13,675 nucleotides of DNA from WOZL01 sp041678645 (GTDB taxonomy: Bacteria > Patescibacteriota > Dojkabacteria > SC72): assembly GCA_041678645.1 (NCBI GenBank), contig JBAYNT010000012.1, positions 1 to 13,675 of the forward strand, in the 5' to 3' direction. Below, in pieces: positions 8,115 to 13,675 of the stretch (its first letter is position 1; the number at the start of each line of letters is the position of its first letter). The translations under genes were made by a program, and so were the position numbers. The notes beneath the pieces were generated by a model. That model saw only the letters and a program-made list of their open reading frames with translations, was not told where the DNA came from and did not search any database.

Positions 8115-8417
8115 ATGGCAGAGATAAACATACAACCTTTAGGTAATCGTGTTTTAGTAAAACCTCAAGAGGAGGAAGAAACAATCGCTGGAGGTTTAGT
8201 TGTACCCCCTAGTGCAAACGAGGATAAACGACCAGCTATGGGAGAGGTTCTCAAGATTGGTAAGGGAAAAGATGAAAACGGTAAAGCTGTTGAATTCCAA
8301 TTTAAGAAAGGAGATGTAATATATTTTAAGAAATATTCACCAAACGAGATTGAGATAGGAGGTGAAGAGTACTTAATAGTAGATGCAGAGGATATCCTTG
8401 CAGTAATCAATAGTTAA
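8115..8417 (+). CDS. groES: GroES co-chaperonin
   Basis: 100 residues, normal length. It forms the heptameric lid of the GroEL folding chamber. It starts with the family pattern IQPLGNRVLVKP. The mobile loop that contacts GroEL, about residues 17-33, holds IAGGLVVPPSA, and the C-terminal strands read GDVIYFKKY and ILAVINS. No Shine-Dalgarno precedes the ATG; the leader is A/T-rich, with TTAA directly before ATG. It stands first in the operon, 20 bases before groEL, behind the promoter/CIRCE-like pair. Confidence 0.98.
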   Translation: MAEINIQPLGNRVLVKPQEEEETIAGGLVVPPSANEDKRPAMGEVLKIGKGKDENGKAVEFQFKKGDVIYFKKYSPNEIEIGGEEYLIVDAEDILAVINS

Positions 8418-8437
8418 TATTTTAAATCTAATACAAA

Positions 8438-10066
8438 ATGGCAAAAGCAATTAAATACGGCGAAGATGCACGCAAATCACTTAAAGCTGGCGTAGACGCT
8501 ATCTCAGATGTAGTTAAGACAACTCTAGGACCCAAAGGAAGAAATGTAGCACTTGCAAAGAGTTATGGCTCTCAAGTGATAACAAAGGATGGTGTAACTG
8601 TTGCAAAAGAGATCGAATTAGAGGATTCTTTTGAGAATGTTGGCGTTGAGATGATTAAAGAAGCTGCTAATAGGACTAATGACATGGCAGGAGACGGAAC
8701 TACTACAGTTGCTGTAATAGCTCAAGCTATTGCTAATGCAGGGTTTAGAAATGTGACAGCCGGGGCAAATCCAATATCTCTTAAGAGAGGCTTAGATAAA
8801 GGAGTAGATATTGTTGTAAAGGAACTAATTAAGAGTGCTAAGAAAATTAATGGAAAAGAAGAAATCTCACAGGTTGCTACAATATCGGCTAATAATGATA
8901 AAGAATTAGGAGATATGATAGGAGATGTTTTCGATAAAATCGGTAAGGATGGAGTTGTAACAGTAGAGGAAGCAAAAGGCTTTGAGGATGAGGTCGCTTA
9001 CACTGAAGGTATGCAGTTTGATAAGGGGTATGTAAGTCCTTATTTCGTAAACGATCAAGATACCTTAGAGGCTATTATGGAGAATCCGTATATTTTAGTA
9101 ACCGATAAGAAGCTTTCCAATTTACAAGACATACAGGCTATTGCAGAGAATGTTTTATCTGCAGCTGATAAACCAATAGTTATAATCGCTGATGAAATAG
9201 AGAATCAAGCATTGGCGACATTGGTAGTTAACAAGCTAAGAGGTACATTAGATGTAGTGGCTATAAAAGCTCCTGGATTTGGCGATAGGAAGAAGGAAAT
9301 GCTTCAGGATATTGCCGTTATAACTGGGGCGACATTTATTTCTGAAGAGATTGGTAGAACACTAGACTCTGTAACCGTTGGCGATCTAGGTAGTGCAAAA
9401 AAGGTTGTTGTTAACAAAGAGGAGACAGTAATCATTGAGGGGAGTGCTACAGCAAAATCTATTAAGGGTAGAATTACTGAGATTAAAACACAGATAGAAA
9501 ATACCTCCTCTGATTATGATAAAGAGAAATTACAAGAGAGATTAGCAAAGATATCTGGTGGAGTTGCAGTTATTAAAGTAGGTGCAGCTTCTGAGGTTGA
9601 GGCTAAGGAGAAGAAACAGAGAGTTGAAGATGCTATAAACGCAACGAGAGCAGCTATTGAAGAGGGTGTAGTTGCAGGAGGAGGTTTAGCATTTCATAAT
9701 GCCAAGAAGTTCTTAAAAGATGTTGAGCTAGAGGATCTTGACGAACAGCTAGGTATTGAGATATTAAAAGGGATATTAAGTGAACCTTTGAAGCAAATAG
9801 CAGAGAATGCAGGACAAGATGGTGCCGTAGTTGCTGCTAATTGCGGTGGGAGTAAGGGTTACAATGCTAAGAGTGATGAGTACGTAGATATGATTAAGGA
9901 GGGTATCATAGACCCTGTTAAGGTAACAAGATTGGCCCTAGTAAATGGAGCATCCGTAGGTACAATGTTAATAACTACTGAGGCAGTTGTTGCGGAGATT
10001 AAAAAAGAAGAAGATGCCTTTGGTGGTGGAGCAGCAGGGATGGGAGGAATGGGAGGAATGATGTAA
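8438..10066 (+). CDS. groEL: GroEL chaperonin (Hsp60)
   Basis: 542 residues, normal length. Group I chaperonin subunit that folds proteins in an ATP-driven double ring with GroES. Nucleotide-binding motifs GPKGRNV (31-37) and GDGTTT (85-90) are present, as is the aspartate at 398 needed for ATP hydrolysis, followed by the family signature AAIEEGVVAGGG (405-416). The C-terminus keeps the flexible Gly/Met tail (GGMGGMM) that sits inside the cavity. The protein looks complete and unremarkable. Like groES it lacks a Shine-Dalgarno, with ATACAAA before the ATG. The stop TAA is followed by a strong terminator. Confidence 0.99.
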   Translation: MAKAIKYGEDARKSLKAGVDAISDVVKTTLGPKGRNVALAKSYGSQVITKDGVTVAKEIELEDSFENVGVEMIKEAANRTNDMAGDGTTTVAVIAQAIANAGFRNVTAGANPISLKRGLDKGVDIVVKELIKSAKKINGKEEISQVATISANNDKELGDMIGDVFDKIGKDGVVTVEEAKGFEDEVAYTEGMQFDKGYVSPYFVNDQDTLEAIMENPYILVTDKKLSNLQDIQAIAENVLSAADKPIVIIADEIENQALATLVVNKLRGTLDVVAIKAPGFGDRKKEMLQDIAVITGATFISEEIGRTLDSVTVGDLGSAKKVVVNKEETVIIEGSATAKSIKGRITEIKTQIENTSSDYDKEKLQERLAKISGGVAVIKVGAASEVEAKEKKQRVEDAINATRAAIEEGVVAGGGLAFHNAKKFLKDVELEDLDEQLGIEILKGILSEPLKQIAENAGQDGAVVAANCGGSKGYNAKSDEYVDMIKEGIIDPVKVTRLALVNGASVGTMLITTEAVVAEIKKEEDAFGGGAAGMGGMGGMM

Positions 10067-10096
10067 TCATAAATCTCATTCAATAGGAATGAAAGT

Positions 10097-10128
10097 AAAG
10101 GAGAGGGTTAAGCCCTCTCTTTTTATTT
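10097..10128 (+). terminator. groESL rho-independent terminator, possibly bidirectional
   Basis: GAGAGGG (10101-10107), loop TTAAG, CCCTCTC (10113-10119), then TTTTTATTT. The stem can extend outward by A-U and G-U pairs. The XRE gene coming from the other side stops inside the T-tract (10123), and the minus-strand copy has a weaker run (CCTTTACTTT), so it may also end that transcript. Confidence 0.9.
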
Positions 10129-10650
10129 AAAGATAACTTCTTGCATCATTACCTTACCAATAGGTATAACTCCATTATTATTAAAAACTTCAACTCTCAA
10201 CTTACTATCATCTGATATAAGGATAAGATCAGAATTCTTAATTTCAGAATTTGGGCTTATAAAAAGATAACCCTCCTTTGAGCTAATTTCTTTGTCCTGT
10301 ATAACTAACTGTGTGTCTATTGCAAAAACCTCAGGGTCTAATTTTATTAACCATCTAGGGCAATTATACGAGAGTGTAGTGTTTTTCCTTTTGAATTCAA
10401 AAGCTTTAGGGATTTTTGCAAAAAGAGGTATGTTGTAATCAGCACAGCCATTCTCTGAAAGAAGATCTGTAACCCTTATATTCAAAGCATTAGAGAGCTT
10501 ATCCAATTTATTCATAGGCGAACTCTCACCCCTTTCGTATCTAGAGATCATCTCCCAAGTTACGCCGACTCTATCTGCTAATTGATCTTGAGTGAGATTT
10601 AACCTTCTCCGATATTTTCTAATACTCTCTCCTATATCACGATATTCCAT
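10123..10650 (-). CDS. XRE-family repressor with degenerate LexA/CI-like C-terminal domain
   Basis: 175 residues from ATG 10650. I reject TTG 10698 because its extra 16 residues would read through the promoter-like region. Residues about 5-62 form a clear HTH_3 domain (SIRKYRRRLNLTQDQLADRVGV, then MISRYERG, then LSNALNIRVTDLL). The C-terminal part resembles the S24 fold of LexA and phage CI: IPLFAKIP, VFAID, then EGYLFISPN, SDLILIS and a final IPIGKVMMQ. The GDSM serine motif and the catalytic lysine context are not seen, so self-cleavage is unlikely. It is probably a cytoplasmic transcription regulator, likely of its own gene and its neighbours. It lies downstream of, and on the same strand as, the SprT-like peptidase (69-base gap). 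The S24 assignment is by eye and moderate; the HTH is firm. Confidence 0.85.
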   Translation of the reverse strand: MEYRDIGESIRKYRRRLNLTQDQLADRVGVTWEMISRYERGESSPMNKLDKLSNALNIRVTDLLSENGCADYNIPLFAKIPKAFEFKRKNTTLSYNCPRWLIKLDPEVFAIDTQLVIQDKEISSKEGYLFISPNSEIKNSDLILISDDSKLRVEVFNNNGVIPIGKVMMQEVIFK

Positions 10651-10662
10651 ATATATGAATTG

Positions 10663-10705
10663 TAAAGAATTCTCAGGCAGGAATATATAGAACAGCAATT
10701 CTTTA
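10663..10705. repeat. 9-base inverted repeat around the XRE -10 box (candidate operator)
   Basis: TAAAGAATT at 10663-10671 and its exact complement AATTCTTTA at 10697-10705, 25 bases apart. One arm lies between the candidate -35 and -10, the other just after the predicted transcription start. This placement would suit autorepression. The 25-base loop and lack of a T-tract argue against a terminator. Confidence 0.5.
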
Positions 10706-10712
10706 ATAAGAA
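10684..10712 (-). promoter_or_regulatory. candidate promoter of the XRE gene
   Basis: On the minus strand, TTCTTA (plus 10707-10712), 17 bases, TATATA (plus 10684-10689). The start would be near 10677, about 27 bases before ATG 10650. The region is AT-rich, so chance matches are expected. The inverted repeat around the -10 adds some weight. Confidence 0.4.
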
Positions 10713-10719
10713 CTCTAAT

Positions 10720-11223
10720 TTAATATTTTCTAATTACATCTAGCCAATTCTCTTTCAACCACACTTCACTCTTATCGAGGATATCTTCCAAACCTCTATT
10801 TTGCATCTCCTTTTCGACAACTCCTCCTCTATGGGGATATCTATATTTTCTTGGCAGAGGAGAATGGAAACCGTGAGCGTAGTGAGAGATTTCGTGTGAT
10901 AGAGTTGATACGAGAAGAAACTCTGGCACACTTTCATCCATAAAGTATCTAGTCAGAAGTATTACAGAAATACTATTGACGTCTTGTAAAGCTATGTCTT
11001 CTCCATATTTATTTAACAATCCTTTAATCTTAGTATTCTCTGTAGCATACTTTAAACATCCTAACTGGCGCTTAGCATACTTCCCAAATTTTGTAATGAC
11101 GAAATTCTTCCTAGGGATATCATTGAAATACTCTTCCCATACTTCATACATCAAATTTTGTAAATAAGTATTGTTTCGCAAATCTAGATTCAAGCCATTT
11201 AAAATGATATTGTATATTAACAT
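10720..11223 (-). CDS. SprT-like zinc metallopeptidase
   Basis: 167 residues from ATG 11223, preceded in frame by TGA. No signal peptide or membrane helix is seen, so it is probably cytoplasmic. The zinc site is HEISH (110-114) with the catalytic Glu111, and a third ligand candidate His131 in YPHRGG, followed by EKEMQNRG. This order (start helix, FGKYAKRQLG, strand, helix with HExxH, later His) matches SprT-like peptidases. His117 and His120 are extra histidines that also give metzincin-like spacing (HExxHxxxxxH) but with His where metzincins have Gly. Met25 (ATG 11151) is an alternative start but would cut into the first helix. No Shine-Dalgarno. Its ATG overlaps that of the divergent ABC gene in CATG. 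The same-strand XRE gene follows. Substrate unknown; cleavage of that repressor is only a hypothesis. Confidence 0.72.
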   Translation of the reverse strand: MLIYNIILNGLNLDLRNNTYLQNLMYEVWEEYFNDIPRKNFVITKFGKYAKRQLGCLKYATENTKIKGLLNKYGEDIALQDVNSISVILLTRYFMDESVPEFLLVSTLSHEISHYAHGFHSPLPRKYRYPHRGGVVEKEMQNRGLEDILDKSEVWLKENWLDVIRKY

Positions 11224-13030
11224 GAATCAGAAACTTAAGAGTAAACTCAAGACCTTAGTGCAAATTGTGAAATTCTTCTATGGAAGGTACACACTTTGGG
11301 TTGTACTCAGAGATGTCCTCTTCCTAGTTACTACAGTAGCAGAGATGTTTAACATTACTGTTATGGGTAATTTCATTGATAGTACGGCAGACTTACTAAG
11401 AAGTGGTGCTACTGATTTTAAAATAGTGGACTATATATACTCAGATTCGTTCTTTTATCTAATGATGTACCTTTTGCTATGGATAGTAATAACTATTGGC
11501 AACAAAGTGAGGACAAATATATATGAAAATATAACAGATAAAGTATGGGCAGATAGTAAGTATGAGATGGTTAACAAGGTGTCAAAGTCGAACTTACAAG
11601 ATATAATTGACACAAAATTCCAAGATTTAGTTGCCTATGTTCCTGCATATTCCATAGACACCCTCCTGTCATCGTATCTTGCCTTTTCTGACATCCTCTC
11701 CCAAGGAGTACGATTAATATCTGTTCTCGCCATAATGTTCGTAGATTTAAGATACTCTGTATTTTTGCTGATACTTTTCACTTTGCCAGAAGTGATAGTA
11801 GGATATATTCAGAGAAGAAAGATTAGAAAATATAAGGAAGGGAAAGTGGAAAATCTCCAGCTAGTTAATTACTTATCGAACCTAGCTCTAGACAATAGAT
11901 ATTTTGAGGAACTGCGTGTCAATGGCACATTCCAACATATAAAGAATGTTCTTAAAAAGGAAAACGAGGGGTATCAGGAAGGTTTGTTTAGCAGAAAGAA
12001 GCATTTCTATATAGATCATATTGCAACCTCAATTTTCGATCAAGTTCTCAAATATGGTTACATCATATATTTAGTTGGATACTCTATTATAAACAAACTT
12101 ACAATAGGTACCTTCTCAGCACTTTTCAACTATACGGATGTAATATATAGCAGTGCATATAATGTCCTAAACACTATAGCAATAATGTCAGACAGACTCT
12201 CCTATGCAGATGAATTCTTCCAACTTATAGAGTGGAAAGATTTTGGAGATGTTAGCCATGGGACTCTCAACCTACCTAACAAACCATTAAGTCTTAAACT
12301 GATGAAATTAGATTTTGCATACCCTGATAAACCTGAACGCAAAGTGTTAGAAGATGTTAGTTTGGAGATACAACCAGGAGAGAAAGTTGTGTTCTATGGT
12401 GGGGACAGTTCTGGAAAAAGTAGTTTAGTAAAAATCCTAACAGGAATGTATGAAATCATCTCAGGAGACTATATGATAGGAGATCTCTCTATAAGGGAAC
12501 TTCAAAGGGGAGAGTTAAAAAGTCGTATCTCTGTTGTATTCCAAAATTTTATAAATTACAGTTTCACCTTAGAGAAAAATATTACAATAGGGTCTGATAA
12601 AACAAATGTAGATAGAAAGCTGTTTAAGAAAGTCCTAAAGATTACAGGATTAAACAAGCTCCTTGAGAGGGGTGATATAGAGGAAAAGACAAGGTTAGGT
12701 AAAAATTTTGCAGATAGTACAGAACTATCCCCTGGCTATTGGCAAAGGATTGCTATAGCACGAATGCTATATAGAAATAAAGACATTTTCATTATGGATG
12801 AACCTTTTACCTACATTGATAGCGAATCTAAATCAAAGATGATTGAGGATATTATGGAATTTGTAGGAGAAGAAAGAATATTAATATATATCAGTAGAAG
12901 TACTGAAGACCTTGAGAAATTTGATAGAGTCTTCTATTTCGAAAATGGTCATTTAGTAGAGTCAGGTCGCTGGAATGAACTAATGGGCAAAAAGGGGAAG
13001 ACATATAAAAAGGCGAAAGATGGTAAATAG
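11222..13030 (+). CDS. ABC exporter half-transporter with degenerate ATPase motifs
   Basis: 602 residues from ATG 11222: a membrane domain of about six helices (roughly residues 25-320) fused to an ATPase domain (about 350-590), the layout of type IV exporters that form dimers. Walker A is GGDSSGKS (393-400, Lys399), lacking the usual third glycine. The Q-loop region reads VVFQNF. The signature is LSPGYWQ (502-508) instead of LSGGQ. Walker B DEP (526-528) keeps catalytic Glu527. The switch histidine is replaced by Arg559 (ISRSTE). It therefore may hydrolyse ATP poorly or need a partner subunit, which is not in the window. Substrate unknown. TTG 11171 opens the frame further but has no support; ATG 11204 is a second alternative. 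No Shine-Dalgarno. It is divergent from the peptidase gene, with overlapping start codons. Confidence 0.85.
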   Translation: MNQKLKSKLKTLVQIVKFFYGRYTLWVVLRDVLFLVTTVAEMFNITVMGNFIDSTADLLRSGATDFKIVDYIYSDSFFYLMMYLLLWIVITIGNKVRTNIYENITDKVWADSKYEMVNKVSKSNLQDIIDTKFQDLVAYVPAYSIDTLLSSYLAFSDILSQGVRLISVLAIMFVDLRYSVFLLILFTLPEVIVGYIQRRKIRKYKEGKVENLQLVNYLSNLALDNRYFEELRVNGTFQHIKNVLKKENEGYQEGLFSRKKHFYIDHIATSIFDQVLKYGYIIYLVGYSIINKLTIGTFSALFNYTDVIYSSAYNVLNTIAIMSDRLSYADEFFQLIEWKDFGDVSHGTLNLPNKPLSLKLMKLDFAYPDKPERKVLEDVSLEIQPGEKVVFYGGDSSGKSSLVKILTGMYEIISGDYMIGDLSIRELQRGELKSRISVVFQNFINYSFTLEKNITIGSDKTNVDRKLFKKVLKITGLNKLLERGDIEEKTRLGKNFADSTELSPGYWQRIAIARMLYRNKDIFIMDEPFTYIDSESKSKMIEDIMEFVGEERILIYISRSTEDLEKFDRVFYFENGHLVESGRWNELMGKKGKTYKKAKDGK

Positions 13031-13031
13031 G

Positions 13032-13045
13032 CTGTATTAATACAG
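13032..13045. repeat. 14-base perfect palindrome after the ABC gene
   Basis: CTGTATTAATACAG begins two bases after the ABC stop codon. It is a perfect palindrome without a loop, more like a protein-binding site than a terminator. Its right half, TTAATAC, also pairs with GTATTAA at 13055-13061. It lies just upstream of the folD promoter candidate. Confidence 0.55.
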
Positions 13046-13057
13046 ATAATTTTGGTA

Positions 13058-13087
13058 TTAACAATGCTATCAGATATCCTGTAAAAT
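13058..13087 (+). promoter_or_regulatory. candidate folD promoter
   Basis: TTAACA at 13058-13063, an 18-base spacer and TAAAAT at 13082-13087, with a predicted start near 13094, about 30 bases before the folD ATG. The match is moderate. Confidence 0.5.
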
Positions 13088-13124
13088 ATAGAAGTAAAGA
13101 AAATATTTATAAAAAGGCAGATAA

Positions 13125-13675
13125 ATGACGATATTAGATGGTAAAACAGTATCAGAAGAAATACTTCAGAGATTAGAGGAAGAGGTTAAGAATCTCTTAG
13201 ATCAGGGCCATAGAGTACCTAGATTAGATATCATTATCGTTGGGCACGATTTCGCTAGTGAGAAGTATGTCTCTATGAAAGAGAAAAAAGGGCAAAAGGT
13301 TGGTATTAAAATTGTTTTGCATAAATTTGAGGATGATGCAGAAGATGCTGAGATTATCTCCCTTATAAGGAAGCTAAATGAAGACTCTCTCATAGACGGC
13401 ATTATGGTTCAATTACCTCTTACCAACATTAGCAAAACTTTCAACACAAAAGATATCTTAGAGAGTATAGATGTGTCTAAGGATGTTGATGGTTTAACAT
13501 ACTCCTCTCTAGGAGCTGTATGGGTAGAAAGAGAATCTATTGGGCCTGCGACACCTACCGGAATCATCAAGCTCTTAAACGAATACGATATAGATGTCAC
13601 AGGTAAAAATGTAGTAGTAGTTGGTAGAAGTAAGATTGTTGGATTACCTCTAGCTGCTATGCTATCACGAAGAGA
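13125..13675 (+). CDS. folD: FolD, methylenetetrahydrofolate dehydrogenase/cyclohydrolase (5' part)
   Basis: 183 complete codons, running off the window end; a full FolD is about 280-300 residues. The bifunctional cytoplasmic enzyme converts 5,10-methylene-THF to 10-formyl-THF using NADP. The folate-binding domain shows ASEKYVSMK with the catalytic Tyr48/Lys52 pair, the conserved DGIMVQLPL (91-99, Gln96), KDVDGLT (119-125) and PATPTG (141-146). The Rossmann part begins with VVVVGRSKIVGLPLA (163-177). The start is ATG 13125, with AAGG at 13114-13117 seven bases upstream, one of the few clear Shine-Dalgarno sites here. It probably has its own promoter. It has no evident functional link to the ABC gene. 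Confidence 0.95.
   Translation, partial: MTILDGKTVSEEILQRLEEEVKNLLDQGHRVPRLDIIIVGHDFASEKYVSMKEKKGQKVGIKIVLHKFEDDAEDAEIISLIRKLNEDSLIDGIMVQLPLTNISKTFNTKDILESIDVSKDVDGLTYSSLGAVWVERESIGPATPTGIIKLLNEYDIDVTGKNVVVVGRSKIVGLPLAAMLSRR

Noticed and set aside
10651..10698. TTG start adding 16 residues to the XRE protein
   Set aside because: The added residues precede a typical HTH start and would overlap the promoter-like inverted repeat.
11171..11221. TTG start adding 17 residues to the ABC protein
   Set aside because: The extension is not needed for the exporter fold and has no ribosome binding site; ATG 11222 begins a normal N-terminus.
13064..13084. Tiny ORF (six codons from ATG) before folD
   Set aside because: Too short, no ribosome binding site and it overlaps the folD promoter candidate.
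1..13675. UGA read as glycine or tryptophan
   Set aside because: All genes are intact without any in-frame TGA, and normal GGN and TGG codons are used throughout.
1..13675. Mobile elements, CRISPR arrays, tRNA or rRNA genes
   Set aside because: I saw no transposase or integrase, no spaced repeat array, and no cloverleaf or rRNA-like stretch on either strand.

Overview
The window is AT-rich (roughly mid-30s % G+C by eye), densely packed bacterial chromosome. It has twelve recognisable protein genes, no intergenic gap above about 110 bases, and no tRNA, rRNA, CRISPR or transposase. The gene content (MurJ-like flippase, O-antigen-ligase-like protein with TPRs, ComF, DnaK/GroEL of ordinary bacterial type, FolD) together with mostly Shine-Dalgarno-less starts suggests a Candidate Phyla Radiation (Patescibacteria) organism, possibly near Dojkabacteria or Microgenomates. 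That placement is inference, not seen directly. All eleven complete genes stop at TAA or TAG, and no in-frame TGA interrupts any of them.

Region 1 (1-2578) is a heat-shock unit, grpE-dnaK. It has a near-consensus promoter and a CIRCE-like inverted repeat directly behind the -10. Region 2 (2648-4879) is a many-spanning O-antigen-ligase-like membrane protein with a TPR tail, which overlaps tail-to-tail with comF (minus strand, 4830-5510). Region 3 (5554-8013) has a promoter, a MurJ-like flippase and an 8-base-overlapping gene for a membrane-anchored protein of unknown function. Region 4 (8024-10128) is groES-groEL with the same promoter/CIRCE-like architecture as grpE and a strong terminator. 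Region 5 (10123-11223, minus strand) encodes a SprT-like zinc metallopeptidase followed by an XRE repressor whose C-terminal domain looks like a LexA/CI (S24) fold without its catalytic serine motif. Region 6 (11222-13030, plus) is a divergent ABC exporter half-transporter with a degenerate signature and no switch histidine. Its ATG overlaps the peptidase ATG in one CATG. Region 7 is the 5' part of folD, cut by the window end.

The two chaperone units share one operator design and are likely one regulon, presumably under an HrcA-like repressor encoded elsewhere. The cell-surface genes (ligase-like protein, flippase, anchored protein) probably serve envelope polymer assembly. The peptidase/repressor/exporter cluster is the best candidate for an undescribed local system: a metallopeptidase paired with a repressor that probably cannot cleave itself recalls ImmA/ImmR and IrrE/DdrO pairs, but with a different peptidase family.
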